The notes below the pieces were generated by a model. That model saw only the letters and a program-made list of their open reading frames with translations. It had not been told where the DNA came from and ran no database searches. From contig UQRC01000047.1 in NCBI GenBank assembly GCA_900543445.1, positions 1 to 14,981 on the forward strand: DNA of 14,981 nucleotides, written 5' to 3'. Made by a program: the position numbers and the translations under genes. Shown here in pieces: positions 1 through 6,873 of this stretch (position 1 is the stretch's first letter; every line of letters starts with the position of its first letter). The stretch comes from an uncultured Lachnobacterium sp. GTDB taxonomy: Bacteria; Bacillota; Clostridia; Lachnospirales; Lachnospiraceae.

Positions 1-36
1 TGCATCCGCGCACTCAACAAAAAAGCCGACGATTAA
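1..36 (+). CDS. 3' end of an upstream gene (partial)
   Basis: One frame is open from the first base and ends at TAA (34-36), giving the tail CIRALNKKADD. A strong hairpin 20 bases further on is what one expects behind a real gene end. The fragment is too short to identify the product. The reading frame could also be chance, so this is a weak call that rests mostly on the hairpin. Confidence 0.3.
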   Translation, partial: CIRALNKKADD

Positions 37-55
37 AAGAAGAGCCCCATATGCA

Positions 56-97
56 CAGACAGCGGAAGCACCGAACATACGGTGTTTCCGCTGTTTG
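56..97. terminator. Strong hairpin, probable (bidirectional) terminator
   Basis: Bases 56-73 pair with 80-97 (18 bp with two G-U pairs) around the 6-base loop AACATA. The plus-strand 3' arm ends in GTTTG and the minus-strand side runs into a T-rich stretch (CTCTTCTTTT), so neither side has a perfect U-tract. It sits between the end of the upstream plus-strand gene and the end of the minus-strand permease remnant, so it may once have terminated both. Confidence 0.55.
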
Positions 98-221
98 CCG
101 AAAATCAGCAGGAATAGAAAAGCATACAGGCTCCGATTCTGCGCGCTCCATCCGGATACCGAACGTGGAAGAAGCAGCGCTGACGGAGCGATTAGGAGAG
201 ACAGAGCCGGGACAGTCTGCC

Positions 222-341
222 TTATCCTTTCACCGCACCGGCGGTGAAACCCTGGATGAAGCACCGCTGCAAAAACACGAAGATCACCGTGACCGGGACG
301 GCCGCGACGATGGAGGCCGCAACTGGCAGGTCTGAAGGCAT
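222..341 (-). pseudogene. 3' remnant of a sugar ABC-transporter permease
   Basis: On the minus strand, the last 35-40 codons before the TAA at 222-224 read SDLPVAASIVAAVPVTVIF, then VFLQRCFIQGFTAGAVKG. This is the characteristic C-terminus of MalG/UgpE/AraQ-type (binding-protein-dependent) sugar permeases: an 'AAS.. P' membrane helix followed by 'QR.FI.G.T.GAVKG-stop'. The family is normally about 270-300 residues. Upstream of roughly position 341 the similarity stops and the DNA becomes the promoter of the redox operon, although the frame stays open by chance. What remains is therefore a truncated, untranslated relic and the rest of the transporter is gone. The recognition is from the family's C-terminal motif. 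The exact break point is uncertain by about 20 bases. Confidence 0.7.
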
Positions 342-353
342 TTTATGGGCGGT

Positions 354-366
354 TTCTTGACAAGAA
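354..366. promoter_or_regulatory. Palindrome over the -35 box (possible operator)
   Basis: TTCTTG-A-CAAGAA is a perfect 6+1+6 inverted repeat. The TTGACA -35 element (357-362) lies entirely inside it, so a dimeric protein bound here would block RNA polymerase. The binding protein is unknown. The operator role is inferred from position. Confidence 0.4.
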
Positions 367-385
367 CGGCGTTTGCTGGTAAATT
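357..385 (+). promoter_or_regulatory. Promoter of the thioredoxin operon
   Basis: A consensus -35 box TTGACA (357-362) is followed after 17 bp by TAAATT (380-385), which matches the -10 box at 4 of 6 positions. A TGG just before it (377-379) gives an extended -10. This is the only good promoter seen ahead of the genes at 444, 715 and 1055. Confidence 0.6.
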
Positions 386-443
386 GGAAATATAAATAAG
401 ACAAAGACCTAATTATAAATTTGGGAAGAGGAGGATGCAGACG

Positions 444-632
444 ATGAAGAAGAGAATCATTCGCGGATGTTTGCGGATCGCAACTTTGGCGGTCGCGGGC
501 GGTGTGCTTGGATGGCTGAGCAGCATCCTGTTCGGTGAGCGTGCGCTCATTACAGAGCTCCCCGTTGTGGTGACCCTGGGCGCGAGCGTTGGCATTTTGT
601 CCGGTGTTGTGTTGTTCCCGGAGAAAGCATAG
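444..632 (+). CDS. Small two-helix membrane protein (62 aa)
   Basis: The start at ATG 444 is chosen because GAGGAGG (428-434) lies 9 bases upstream; the earlier in-frame ATG at 435 touches that ribosome binding site. The protein starts MKKRIIRG, followed by a glycine-rich hydrophobic helix (about residues 11-29), a short loop FGERALITELP, and a second helix (about 40-57) ending FPEKA. The pattern 'IT..P.....GA..G.L.G' recalls small DUF6132-type membrane proteins, but the cysteines usual in that family's loop are absent, so the link is tentative. It is the first gene of the thioredoxin/flavoprotein operon, 82 bases ahead of the thioredoxin. A membrane partner or anchor for the redox pair is a guess from context. 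Confidence 0.7.
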   Translation: MKKRIIRGCLRIATLAVAGGVLGWLSSILFGERALITELPVVVTLGASVGILSGVVLFPEKA

Positions 633-714
633 CTGCAGACTGCAGAGCCCCGGGGAGCAGAAGATAGGAAGCAGACAGAAGAACTGGCGCGAAACGCCGG
701 GAAAGGAGCGGGAT

Positions 715-1071
715 ATGGCAATCAAGGCAATTACAACGGACAGCTTCCGGGATGATGTGTTGAAAACGAGAAAGCCGGTTTTGGTGAAGTTCTGGGCACC
801 GTGGTGCGGGTATTGCCGCGCTCTTGCACCGGCGCTGGAGTCAATTGAAAAGCAGTATGAGAATCTGATTTCTGTGGGGCGTATCAATTTTGATACGGAA
901 ACAGCTGTGGCGCGCAGATATAACATTCATAAGCTGCCGACCCTGCTGCTGTTTATCAACGGAGCCGTGGCTGGATTCCTGATCGATCCTTCTTCTGAGA
1001 AGGAGATCGACGCATTTTTAAAGAAAATGCTCGGACTGAATGTAGGAGGTCTGTATGGCAAATATGTATGA
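715..1071 (+). CDS. Thioredoxin with CGYC active site
   Basis: This 118-residue protein has the length and layout of thioredoxin, a small cytoplasmic dithiol-disulfide exchanger. Visible landmarks are the hydrophobic strand VLVKFWAPWCGYC with catalytic cysteines at 31 and 34, the cis-proline at 75 in KLPTLLLF, and the C-terminal amphipathic helix. The residue between the cysteines is Tyr rather than the usual Pro (CGPC), which normally shifts redox potential and partner choice. ATG 715 is preceded by AAAGGAG (702-708). A longer open frame from 589 has no ribosome site and overlaps the previous gene. Its last codons overlap the next gene by 17 bases, so it is probably co-translated with the reductase-like flavoprotein. 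Thioredoxin fold is certain; the physiological substrate is not. Confidence 0.9.
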   Translation: MAIKAITTDSFRDDVLKTRKPVLVKFWAPWCGYCRALAPALESIEKQYENLISVGRINFDTETAVARRYNIHKLPTLLLFINGAVAGFLIDPSSEKEIDAFLKKMLGLNVGGLYGKYV

Positions 1072-1978
1072 TATTGTGATCATCGGCGGCGGCCCCGGCG
1101 GGTATTCGGCTGCATTATATGCCGCGAGAGCAGGGTTGCATGTGGCTGTGATTGAGAAGCGGGCCATTGGCGGGCAGGCGATCCGAAGTGAAAATATTGA
1201 GAACTATCCGGGCTTCGACGCCGGGATCGACGGGCTGAGCCTGAGCGAAAAAATGCAGCGCGGTGCAGAGCGGTTCGGTGCGGAAATGGTGATGGATGAG
1301 GTGCGCCGCGTACACCTGATGCAGCCAGTCAAGGTGATTGAAGCGGCGAAGCAGACCTATCAGGCACCCACCGTCATTCTGGCGACCGGTGCGCCGCCCA
1401 GAAAGCTCGGTGTGGAGGGCGAGGAGGAGATGCTGGGACGCGGTGTTCACTATTATGCCGCTTGCCGCTCTATGATGTACCGGCGAAAAACAGTTGCAGT
1501 GATCGGGGAGGGGGAGCAGGCTGCCGAGGCGGCGATGCTCCTTTCCCGCATCGCCAAGCGAGTCTGTCTGGTACATAGAGGCGAGCACATGGAGATCAGT
1601 CCGGCCTATGCAGGCAAGCTGAAAATGATGCGAAACATTGAACGCTATGCGGGAAGCGAGGTTCGGGCATTTTTACATGCAAACTGGGTCACCTGTATCC
1701 GTATTCGGGAACAGCGGAGCAGTGAACTCTGGAATCTGCCATGCGACGGCGCATTTATCTGCCTTGGCGGCGTACCGGAAACAAACCTGCTTCATGGACA
1801 GATCGCGCTGGATAAACAGGGTTACATTCTCGCCAATGAAACGACCATAACCAATCTTCCGGGTGTTTTCGCGGCTGGTGACGTTCGGACGAAGCTGCTC
1901 CGGGGCATTCTGACTGCCGCAGCAGATGGCGCGGCGGCTGCACAGCAGGCGGAGCGGTATATTGTAGAAAACATCTGA
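1055..1978 (+). CDS. Thioredoxin-reductase-like FAD protein lacking the CxxC
   Basis: This 307-residue protein is the size of bacterial low-molecular-weight thioredoxin reductase (TrxB) and has its plan. It has an FAD-binding GGGPGG (11-16), GGQ at 39-41 and ENYPGF (49-54). An NADPH-type Rossmann motif follows (GEGEQA, 151-156), and the C-terminal FAD motif AAGDVRTK..R...TAAADG starts at 273. The catalytic CATC that should follow 'GV.Y' is YAAC here: Tyr134 replaces the first cysteine and only Cys137 remains. The HRR NADPH-phosphate motif also reads HRG (174-176). It therefore cannot do the normal dithiol chemistry. ATG 1055 is supported by AGGAGG at 1044-1049; an in-frame ATG at 1064 is further from it. 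Overlap with the thioredoxin suggests they work together. Alternatives are a ferredoxin/flavodoxin-type reductase or a decayed paralogue. The gene is GC-rich relative to the DNA after 2006. Confidence 0.85.
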   Translation: MANMYDIVIIGGGPGGYSAALYAARAGLHVAVIEKRAIGGQAIRSENIENYPGFDAGIDGLSLSEKMQRGAERFGAEMVMDEVRRVHLMQPVKVIEAAKQTYQAPTVILATGAPPRKLGVEGEEEMLGRGVHYYAACRSMMYRRKTVAVIGEGEQAAEAAMLLSRIAKRVCLVHRGEHMEISPAYAGKLKMMRNIERYAGSEVRAFLHANWVTCIRIREQRSSELWNLPCDGAFICLGGVPETNLLHGQIALDKQGYILANETTITNLPGVFAAGDVRTKLLRGILTAAADGAAAAQQAERYIVENI

Positions 1979-2005
1979 TCTGAAAGGCAGGGAAGGGGCG
2001 TATCC

Positions 2006-3610
2006 ATGAAACTTACGTTCATTGGCGCAGCGCATGAGGTGACAGGAAGCTGTCATTATGTAACATTCGGGGATAAACATGTATTGGTGGATTGTGGTAT
2101 GGAGCAGGGACCGGATCTGTATGTGAATCAGGAGATTCCGGTGAATGCGGCAACGATTGATTATGTCTTTGTCACGCATGCACATATCGATCATTCCGGA
2201 TTGTTGCCTCTGTTGTACAGCCACGGATTCCGGGGGAAGGTATTCGCGACGAAGGCAACCTGTGAACTCTGTAACATCATGCTCAAGGATTCCGCACACA
2301 TTCAGGAATTTGAGGCGGAGTGGAGAAACCGTAAGGCGCGGCGTGCCGGTAAGCCGGAAGTGACACCGATGTACAACATGGAAGATGCGATGGGGGTATT
2401 GGAGCACTTCGTTGCCTGCGAGTATCATGATAAGATCGAGATCTGTGATGGACTTACGATCCGGTTTGTCGATGCCGGACATCTGCTTGGATCTTCTTCG
2501 ATTGAGATCTGGGTGACAGAGGACGATAAGACGGTTAAGCTGGCATTTTCCGGAGATATCGGTAATCAGAACCGGCCACTCATCAAGAATCCGGAGTATC
2601 TTAAGGATGCAGATTATGTCATTATGGAATCCACATACGGAAACCGTAATCATGAGGCTCCGCCGGATTATGCGGTAGAGCTTGCGAAGGTTATGAATGC
2701 AACGTTCACGAAGGGTGGAAATCTGGTAATTCCGGCTTTCTCAGTTGGACGTACGCAGGAGATGCTTTACTTCATGCGTCGGATCAAGACGGAAGACCTG
2801 CTGCCTGAGTATCCGAATTTTGAAGTATATATCGATAGCCCGCTCGCAGTTGAGGCAACGAATATCTTTAACAAGAATGTCGCAGACTGCTTTAACGATG
2901 CTGCTTTGGAACTGATCGAGTCGGGCGTGAATCCAATTCAGTTTGACGGACTGAAGGTTGCGGTCACAAGTGATGAATCGAAGATGATCAATGTGAATTC
3001 GAAGTCGAAGGTTATCATCTCCGCATCCGGTATGTGTGAGGCTGGCCGCATCCGCCATCATCTGAAGCATAATCTGTGGAGATCGGATTCCACGATTCTG
3101 TTTGTTGGATATCAAGTGCCGGGAACGCTCGGTCATTCTCTCCTCAATGGGGTCAAGAAGGTAAAACTTTTTGGTGAGGAGATCAATGTCAAGGCAACGA
3201 TCGTAAATCTTCCGGGAATCAGCGGTCATGCGGATCGTGATCATCTGACCAGGTGGATCTCTTCCTTCGAGCAGCCACCGAAGCGCGTCTTTGTTGTACA
3301 TGGTGAGGAGAGTACGGCGGTCGCATTCGCGGAGCATGTGACGAATGATGTGGGATTCCCGGCTGTGGCTCCGTACAGCGGCGATGCATATGATCTCATT
3401 ACAGGAGAGCAGATTGCACAGGGAAACCGCGAGCTTGTCGAGAAGAAGAAGCAGGGCGTATACCGTGCAAGCTCCAGTGTATTTGACCGCCTGATGATCG
3501 CAGGCGAGCGTCTGATCGCTGTCATTAAGAAGTGTCAGGGTATGGCGAATAAGGATCTGGCGAAATTTGCAGACCAGATCAACGCACTGTGCGACAAGTG
3601 GGATCGATAA
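2006..3610 (+). CDS. Beta-CASP metallo-beta-lactamase RNA-processing-type hydrolase
   Basis: The 534-residue protein belongs to the metallo-beta-lactamase fold, beta-CASP branch, related to CPSF73/YSH1-type nucleases. These are zinc-dependent phosphodiesterases that cut RNA. The N-terminal MBL core starts MKLTFIGAAHEVTGS and carries the metal motif HAHIDH (58-63). It also shows GHLLGS with His159, SGDIG with Asp184, and ESTYG (208-212). The beta-CASP insert occupies the middle of the protein. The C-terminal MBL half has the SASGM segment, SGHAD and VVHGEE, and the protein ends in an RMMBL-type tail. ATG 2006 has GGAAGGGG (1991-1998) upstream. It follows the flavoprotein by only 27 bases and may be read through from that promoter, although base composition changes sharply at this point. 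It converges on sigG. The exact substrate is unknown. Confidence 0.9.
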   Translation: MKLTFIGAAHEVTGSCHYVTFGDKHVLVDCGMEQGPDLYVNQEIPVNAATIDYVFVTHAHIDHSGLLPLLYSHGFRGKVFATKATCELCNIMLKDSAHIQEFEAEWRNRKARRAGKPEVTPMYNMEDAMGVLEHFVACEYHDKIEICDGLTIRFVDAGHLLGSSSIEIWVTEDDKTVKLAFSGDIGNQNRPLIKNPEYLKDADYVIMESTYGNRNHEAPPDYAVELAKVMNATFTKGGNLVIPAFSVGRTQEMLYFMRRIKTEDLLPEYPNFEVYIDSPLAVEATNIFNKNVADCFNDAALELIESGVNPIQFDGLKVAVTSDESKMINVNSKSKVIISASGMCEAGRIRHHLKHNLWRSDSTILFVGYQVPGTLGHSLLNGVKKVKLFGEEINVKATIVNLPGISGHADRDHLTRWISSFEQPPKRVFVVHGEESTAVAFAEHVTNDVGFPAVAPYSGDAYDLITGEQIAQGNRELVEKKKQGVYRASSSVFDRLMIAGERLIAVIKKCQGMANKDLAKFADQINALCDKWDR

Positions 3611-3735
3611 ATACATCGCCTGTGGTGCATCAAAGATGTATTGCCATAAGGAAATCAATTGTTTACAGATACATGATAGGAACAAGGAATCATGTATGAT
3701 CAACAGAGGGCATCCGCTTAACGGTCGCCCTCTGT
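3610..3735. terminator. Convergent intergenic region with three inverted repeats
   Basis: Between the nuclease and sigG lie three hairpins. The first is 3610-3617 with 3635-3642 (8 bp, 17-base loop). The second is 3669-3677 with 3689-3697 (9 bp, 11-base loop). The third is 3703-3711 with 3727-3735 (9 bp, extended by 3714-3716 with 3722-3724). The third contains the sigG stop codon. None has a long U-tract on either strand, so termination strength is uncertain, but the position between converging genes supports a terminator role. Confidence 0.5.
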
Positions 3736-4512
3736 CTTTAGATACTGATACATGCTGCGGAGCGCATTTTTCTCGAGGCGGGAGACCTGTGCCTGCGAGA
3801 TATGGATCTCATCGGCAACTTCAATCTGTGTCTTCCCTTCAAAAAAGCGCAGCTTGATGATCCGTTCGTCCCTCTCATTCAATCGGGAGAGTGCATCATT
3901 TAATGAGAGATCCTCGATCCAGTTTTCCTCCTTGTTTTTCTTGTCGGAAATCTGATCCATGACGTAGAGGGTGTCGCCACCGTCGGTATAGACCGGATCA
4001 AACAGGCTAAGAGGCGTCTGGATCGCATCGAGTGCATAGACGATGTCTTCCTTCGGGATTCCGCTTGCTTTTGCAATCTCATCGAGCGTCGGTTCTTTCT
4101 GCGAGGTGCGGGCAAGCTGTTCTTTGGCCTGCATTGCATGGTAGGCAATATCGCGCAGGGATCTGGGGATGCGATACTGGGTGTTGTCTCTGAGGAAGCG
4201 GCGCAATTCCCCAGAGATCATTGGCACTGCATAAGTGGAAAATTTGACGTTTAAGGTTACATCGAAATTATCGATCGCCTTCATGAGTCCGATGCAGCCG
4301 ATCTGAAACAGATCGTCCATACTTTCGTTGTGATTGCGGAAACGTTTGATCACGGAGAGGACGAGTCGGAGATTTCCTTTGATATAGGTCTGCCTTGCCT
4401 CCTCATCACCGGCGCGGATCCTTTCAAATAATGCCTCCTTTTCCTCATCCTTCAGTATGGGCAGTTTCGCGGTGTTGACACCGCAGATTTCAACTTTATA
4501 TGAAGACATCAT
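3718..4512 (-). CDS. sigG: Sporulation sigma factor sigma-G
   Basis: The 264-residue protein is an RNA polymerase sigma-70 family factor of the sporulation type. The N-terminus YKVEICGVNTAKLPIL is the signature of sigma-G, the late forespore-specific factor that turns on spore protection and germination genes. Region 2 (about 45-105) shows NLRLVLSVIKRF, DLFQIGCIGLMKAIDNFD and VKFSTYAVPMI. Region 3 follows, with DIAYHAMQAKEQL and then ALDAIQTPLSLFDPVY. Region 4 (about 205-258) has the helix-turn-helix KTQIEVADEIHISQAQVSRL. Length matches the family. AGGAGG (complement of 4519-4524) fits either of two adjacent ATGs (4512 or 4509). It stands alone rather than beside the sigE genes and diverges from the c-di-GMP gene. 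I could not identify a convincing sigma-F/sigma-G type promoter upstream. Confidence 0.96.
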   Translation of the reverse strand: MMSSYKVEICGVNTAKLPILKDEEKEALFERIRAGDEEARQTYIKGNLRLVLSVIKRFRNHNESMDDLFQIGCIGLMKAIDNFDVTLNVKFSTYAVPMISGELRRFLRDNTQYRIPRSLRDIAYHAMQAKEQLARTSQKEPTLDEIAKASGIPKEDIVYALDAIQTPLSLFDPVYTDGGDTLYVMDQISDKKNKEENWIEDLSLNDALSRLNERDERIIKLRFFEGKTQIEVADEIHISQAQVSRLEKNALRSMYQYLKTEGDR

Positions 4513-4556
4513 TTTGTTCCTCCTATTAAATCTTTAGTAAAAGGATGGGAATTTTT

Positions 4557-4585
4557 TTGCTTTTTTATACAGATAATGTTATACT
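4557..4585 (+). promoter_or_regulatory. Possible promoter of the c-di-GMP gene
   Basis: TATACT (4580-4585, 5 of 6 to the -10 consensus) lies 17 bp after TTGCTT (4557-4562, a weak -35). It sits in the AT-rich divergent gap between sigG and the gene starting at 4626. Confidence 0.4.
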
Positions 4586-4625
4586 TTTAGAAATTTAGGG
4601 GATGAAAAGGGGAAGTGTTATAATT

Positions 4626-4950
4626 ATGAAAAGCAGGGAAATGTATGCGGCGGACAAGATACCGCGGATTGCATTTTATATTGTGCTTGCAGTGATCGCT
4701 GCCGCATTTATTATTGCGGAGATGGTGTATCCGAGCGAGCGTACGCAGGAGTCACAGAGCAAAAATCTTCTGTACCACGGAACGTTTGTGTGGGAGAAGG
4801 AAGATGGATCCAGAGAGAAGATAGAGGTGCCGGGAGAGTACGATGTGCCGGTATGTGTTCTGCCCGACGTATGTGAGTGACGCGGGAAGAGAACTCCGTA
4901 TCGAACTGACTTCGAATACAGCCAATTATTCCGGTGTCACATGGTATCCT
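4626..4950 (+). pseudogene. Broken N-terminal sensor region of the HD-GYP/GGDEF gene
   Basis: From ATG 4626 (GGGGAAG about 10 bases upstream) the reading starts MKSREMYAADKIPRIAFY with a membrane helix. It then gives an extracytoplasmic strand FVWEKEDGSREKIEVPGEYDVP and stops at TGA 4878-4880. From about 4856 a different frame continues sensibly as CPTYVSDAGRELRIELTSN, then TANYSGV. From about 4936-4950 a third frame picks up the last membrane helices and the cytoplasmic domains. In the sensor-7TM-cyclase proteins I recall from this group, roughly a hundred residues or more lie at each of these joints. Two internal deletions, each changing frame, therefore explain the pattern. This could be true decay or an assembly collapse. 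The promoter and first 70 codons look normal. Confidence 0.7.
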
Positions 4951-6838
4951 GATGATTGTCTTTGTTGTGATCCTTGTTACTTTTATTCGTGACATACGAA
5001 GAGGTGCATCACGTGACTATCATCTGTCGATAGCGAGTGTTGTGATTGCAATGATAGCCGCACTCATTGAGATGGTATCAGTTTATTTTGTGGTATCGTT
5101 GTCCGGTATCTTTATCGGCTCAGGTCTGGTGATCCTGCTTGTGCTCAATATTATCCGCACGGTACAGAACGTGCGCATGATGGAGCACAGACGCCAGAAG
5201 AAAGTGTTAGATGACAGAAGACGCCAGACGGAGCGTATTTCGCTGCAGACAATTAAGACACTTTCCACGACGGTAGAGACGAAGAATCTATACAGCAAAG
5301 GCCATTCGCAGAGAGTTGCGGATTACTCGGCTTTGATCGCCAGAGAGCTCGGATGGGATGAGGCGAGAGTCAGCAACCTGCGCAATGCGGCGTATATGCA
5401 TGATGTGGGAATGATCGGAATTCCGGATTCCATTGTGAATAAACCGACAAGACTGTCGGAGGAAGAGTATGCAATCATAAGAAGGCACACGTTAATCGGC
5501 GCGGATATCTTAAAGGACATCACGCTGATCGATCATGTTGCGGATGTGGCACATTATCATCATGAGCGGTACGATGGAACCGGTTATCCGGAGGGACTTC
5601 GGGATGAAGAGATTCCAATCGAGGCACGTATTGTCGCGGTTGCGGACAGTTATGATGCGATGAACTCGAAGCGGATCTATCGAGATGCTTTGGCGAAGGA
5701 GGCAATCCTCTGTGAGTTCGAAAACTGCAGCGGAACACAGTTCGATCCGGCAATCGTTGCTATCTTTGTAAGACTTCTCAATGAGGGCAAGGTGGAAGCG
5801 GCGCTGCTTCCGAGCGAGTCCGTGAAGAAGCCGGACAACTATGAGACGGAGACGACGAAGTTTATTTCCGAAGTGATGAACACGATGAGAAGTCAGGAGA
5901 GCACGGACAATTATGATTTCCTGACCGGACTTCCGGTGCGCAGCAGAGGAGAGATCCTGATCGCACAGATGATGCAGGAGCACGACGGAGGACTTGTATT
6001 CTTCGATATGGATAATCTGAAGAAACTCAATGATGTCTTCGGTCATACGGCGGGAGACCGTGCGCTTAAACTGCTTGGAACGATGATCGGGGAAGTGAGA
6101 GAGAACGCCTTGGCCTGCAGGCTGGGTGGAGATGAATTCTTATTGTTTCTTCCGGACTGTGAGCAGGCGGAAGTGGAAAAATGCGTGAAAAAGCTCTATA
6201 TTGAATTTGCCAAGGCAAGGGAGGAGGACGTTGAGATCCGATGTGCCGATCTGTCTGCCGGAATCAGCATGAGTCAGAAGGGACAGGCATTCGAAGAATG
6301 TTATACGGAGGCTGATAAAGCACTCTATTATGTCAAGCAGAATGGTAAAGGAAACTATCTGTTCTATGAGGAGATGGAGAGCAGGAGAGGTGTATCGGGA
6401 ACCGGAAAGGATCTTGAGCTTGTTGCAAAAGCGCTGCAGGAGAGCGGAAGCTATATCGGTGCGCTGGATCTGGATTACCGTGCGTTTGCCAAGATCTATG
6501 AGTATGTAAACAGTCTCGGTGAGCGTTACCGACATAAATGTTATCTTGTCATGGTGACGATGGAGACGCTGCCGGATCGCATGATGTATATCGAGAATAT
6601 CGAGGAAGCGTTGGAGTGCATGGAGCGGGCTATAAGAGAGAAGGTCCGCAAGGTGGATGTCTGCACAAGATTCAGTTCGATGCAGTATCTGATCATTCTA
6701 TTCGAAGTACAGGAGGATCAGATCGCGAATGTTATGGAGCGTACGTTCAAGCAGTACAATGAATTCTACGGTGAGAGCGACTTTATTCCACGCTACGAAT
6801 ACATACCGATGGTGGAGAAGCAGGAAAATGAAAATTAA
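4934..6838 (+). CDS. HD-GYP and GGDEF c-di-GMP protein, N-terminally truncated
   Basis: The open frame begins at GTG 4934, with an in-frame ATG at 4952; neither has a good ribosome site, so translation is uncertain. Residues 5-80 hold three membrane helices, the end of a longer membrane region. A helical linker rich in Arg (81-110) leads to an HD-GYP phosphodiesterase domain with catalytic His156-Asp157 and HHERYDGTGYP (209-219). Next is a GGDEF diguanylate cyclase domain with DFLTGLP (328-334), FFDMDNLKKLND and an intact RLGGDEF (396-402). The usual upstream RxxD inhibitory site is not present. A third region (about 495-620) has the shape of a second GGDEF domain but reads RFSSMQY (579-585) at the active site. 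The protein would both make and degrade cyclic di-GMP. It is the 3' part of the gene whose start is at 4626. Confidence 0.8.
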   Translation: MSHGILMIVFVVILVTFIRDIRRGASRDYHLSIASVVIAMIAALIEMVSVYFVVSLSGIFIGSGLVILLVLNIIRTVQNVRMMEHRRQKKVLDDRRRQTERISLQTIKTLSTTVETKNLYSKGHSQRVADYSALIARELGWDEARVSNLRNAAYMHDVGMIGIPDSIVNKPTRLSEEEYAIIRRHTLIGADILKDITLIDHVADVAHYHHERYDGTGYPEGLRDEEIPIEARIVAVADSYDAMNSKRIYRDALAKEAILCEFENCSGTQFDPAIVAIFVRLLNEGKVEAALLPSESVKKPDNYETETTKFISEVMNTMRSQESTDNYDFLTGLPVRSRGEILIAQMMQEHDGGLVFFDMDNLKKLNDVFGHTAGDRALKLLGTMIGEVRENALACRLGGDEFLLFLPDCEQAEVEKCVKKLYIEFAKAREEDVEIRCADLSAGISMSQKGQAFEECYTEADKALYYVKQNGKGNYLFYEEMESRRGVSGTGKDLELVAKALQESGSYIGALDLDYRAFAKIYEYVNSLGERYRHKCYLVMVTMETLPDRMMYIENIEEALECMERAIREKVRKVDVCTRFSSMQYLIILFEVQEDQIANVMERTFKQYNEFYGESDFIPRYEYIPMVEKQENEN

Positions 6839-6845
6839 ATTATGA

Positions 6846-6867
6846 GAAATACGCTTTGCGTTTTCTT
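6846..6867 (+). terminator. Small hairpin directly after the c-di-GMP gene
   Basis: ACGC (6851-6854) pairs with GCGT (6858-6861) around TTT, and flanking A's pair with the following TTT with one bulged base. The downstream arm is T-rich (TTTTCTT). It begins about 8 bases after the stop codon, as a short intrinsic terminator would. Confidence 0.4.
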
Positions 6868-6873
6868 GCAAAA

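Larger units (their letters stand above)
37..443. other. Long intergenic stretch: hairpin, permease relic, promoter
   Basis: This stretch of about 400 bases holds no intact gene. It contains the hairpin at 56-97, an unexplained GC-rich segment at 98-221, the minus-strand permease relic at 222-341, and the palindrome and promoter at 354-385, then a leader to the first ATG at 444. Open frames crossing it on both strands show no family signature apart from the permease tail. Confidence 0.6.

Noticed and set aside
222..926. A 234-residue minus-strand open frame through the promoter, the small membrane protein and the thioredoxin start
   Set aside because: Only its last 35-40 codons resemble a protein family (sugar permease). 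The rest is antisense to the well-supported thioredoxin operon and has no start signal.
1673..2653. A 326-residue minus-strand open frame
   Set aside because: It lies opposite the flavoprotein and the nuclease, both with clear motifs, and its translation shows no recognisable family pattern.
2741..3703. A 320-residue minus-strand open frame
   Set aside because: It is antisense to the beta-CASP nuclease and has no domain signature or ribosome site.
4512..4600. A sigma-F/sigma-G type promoter for sigG (GTATA followed by an A-rich stretch on the minus strand)
   Set aside because: The spacing and -10 sequence do not match the known consensus well enough; AT-rich DNA gives such matches by chance.
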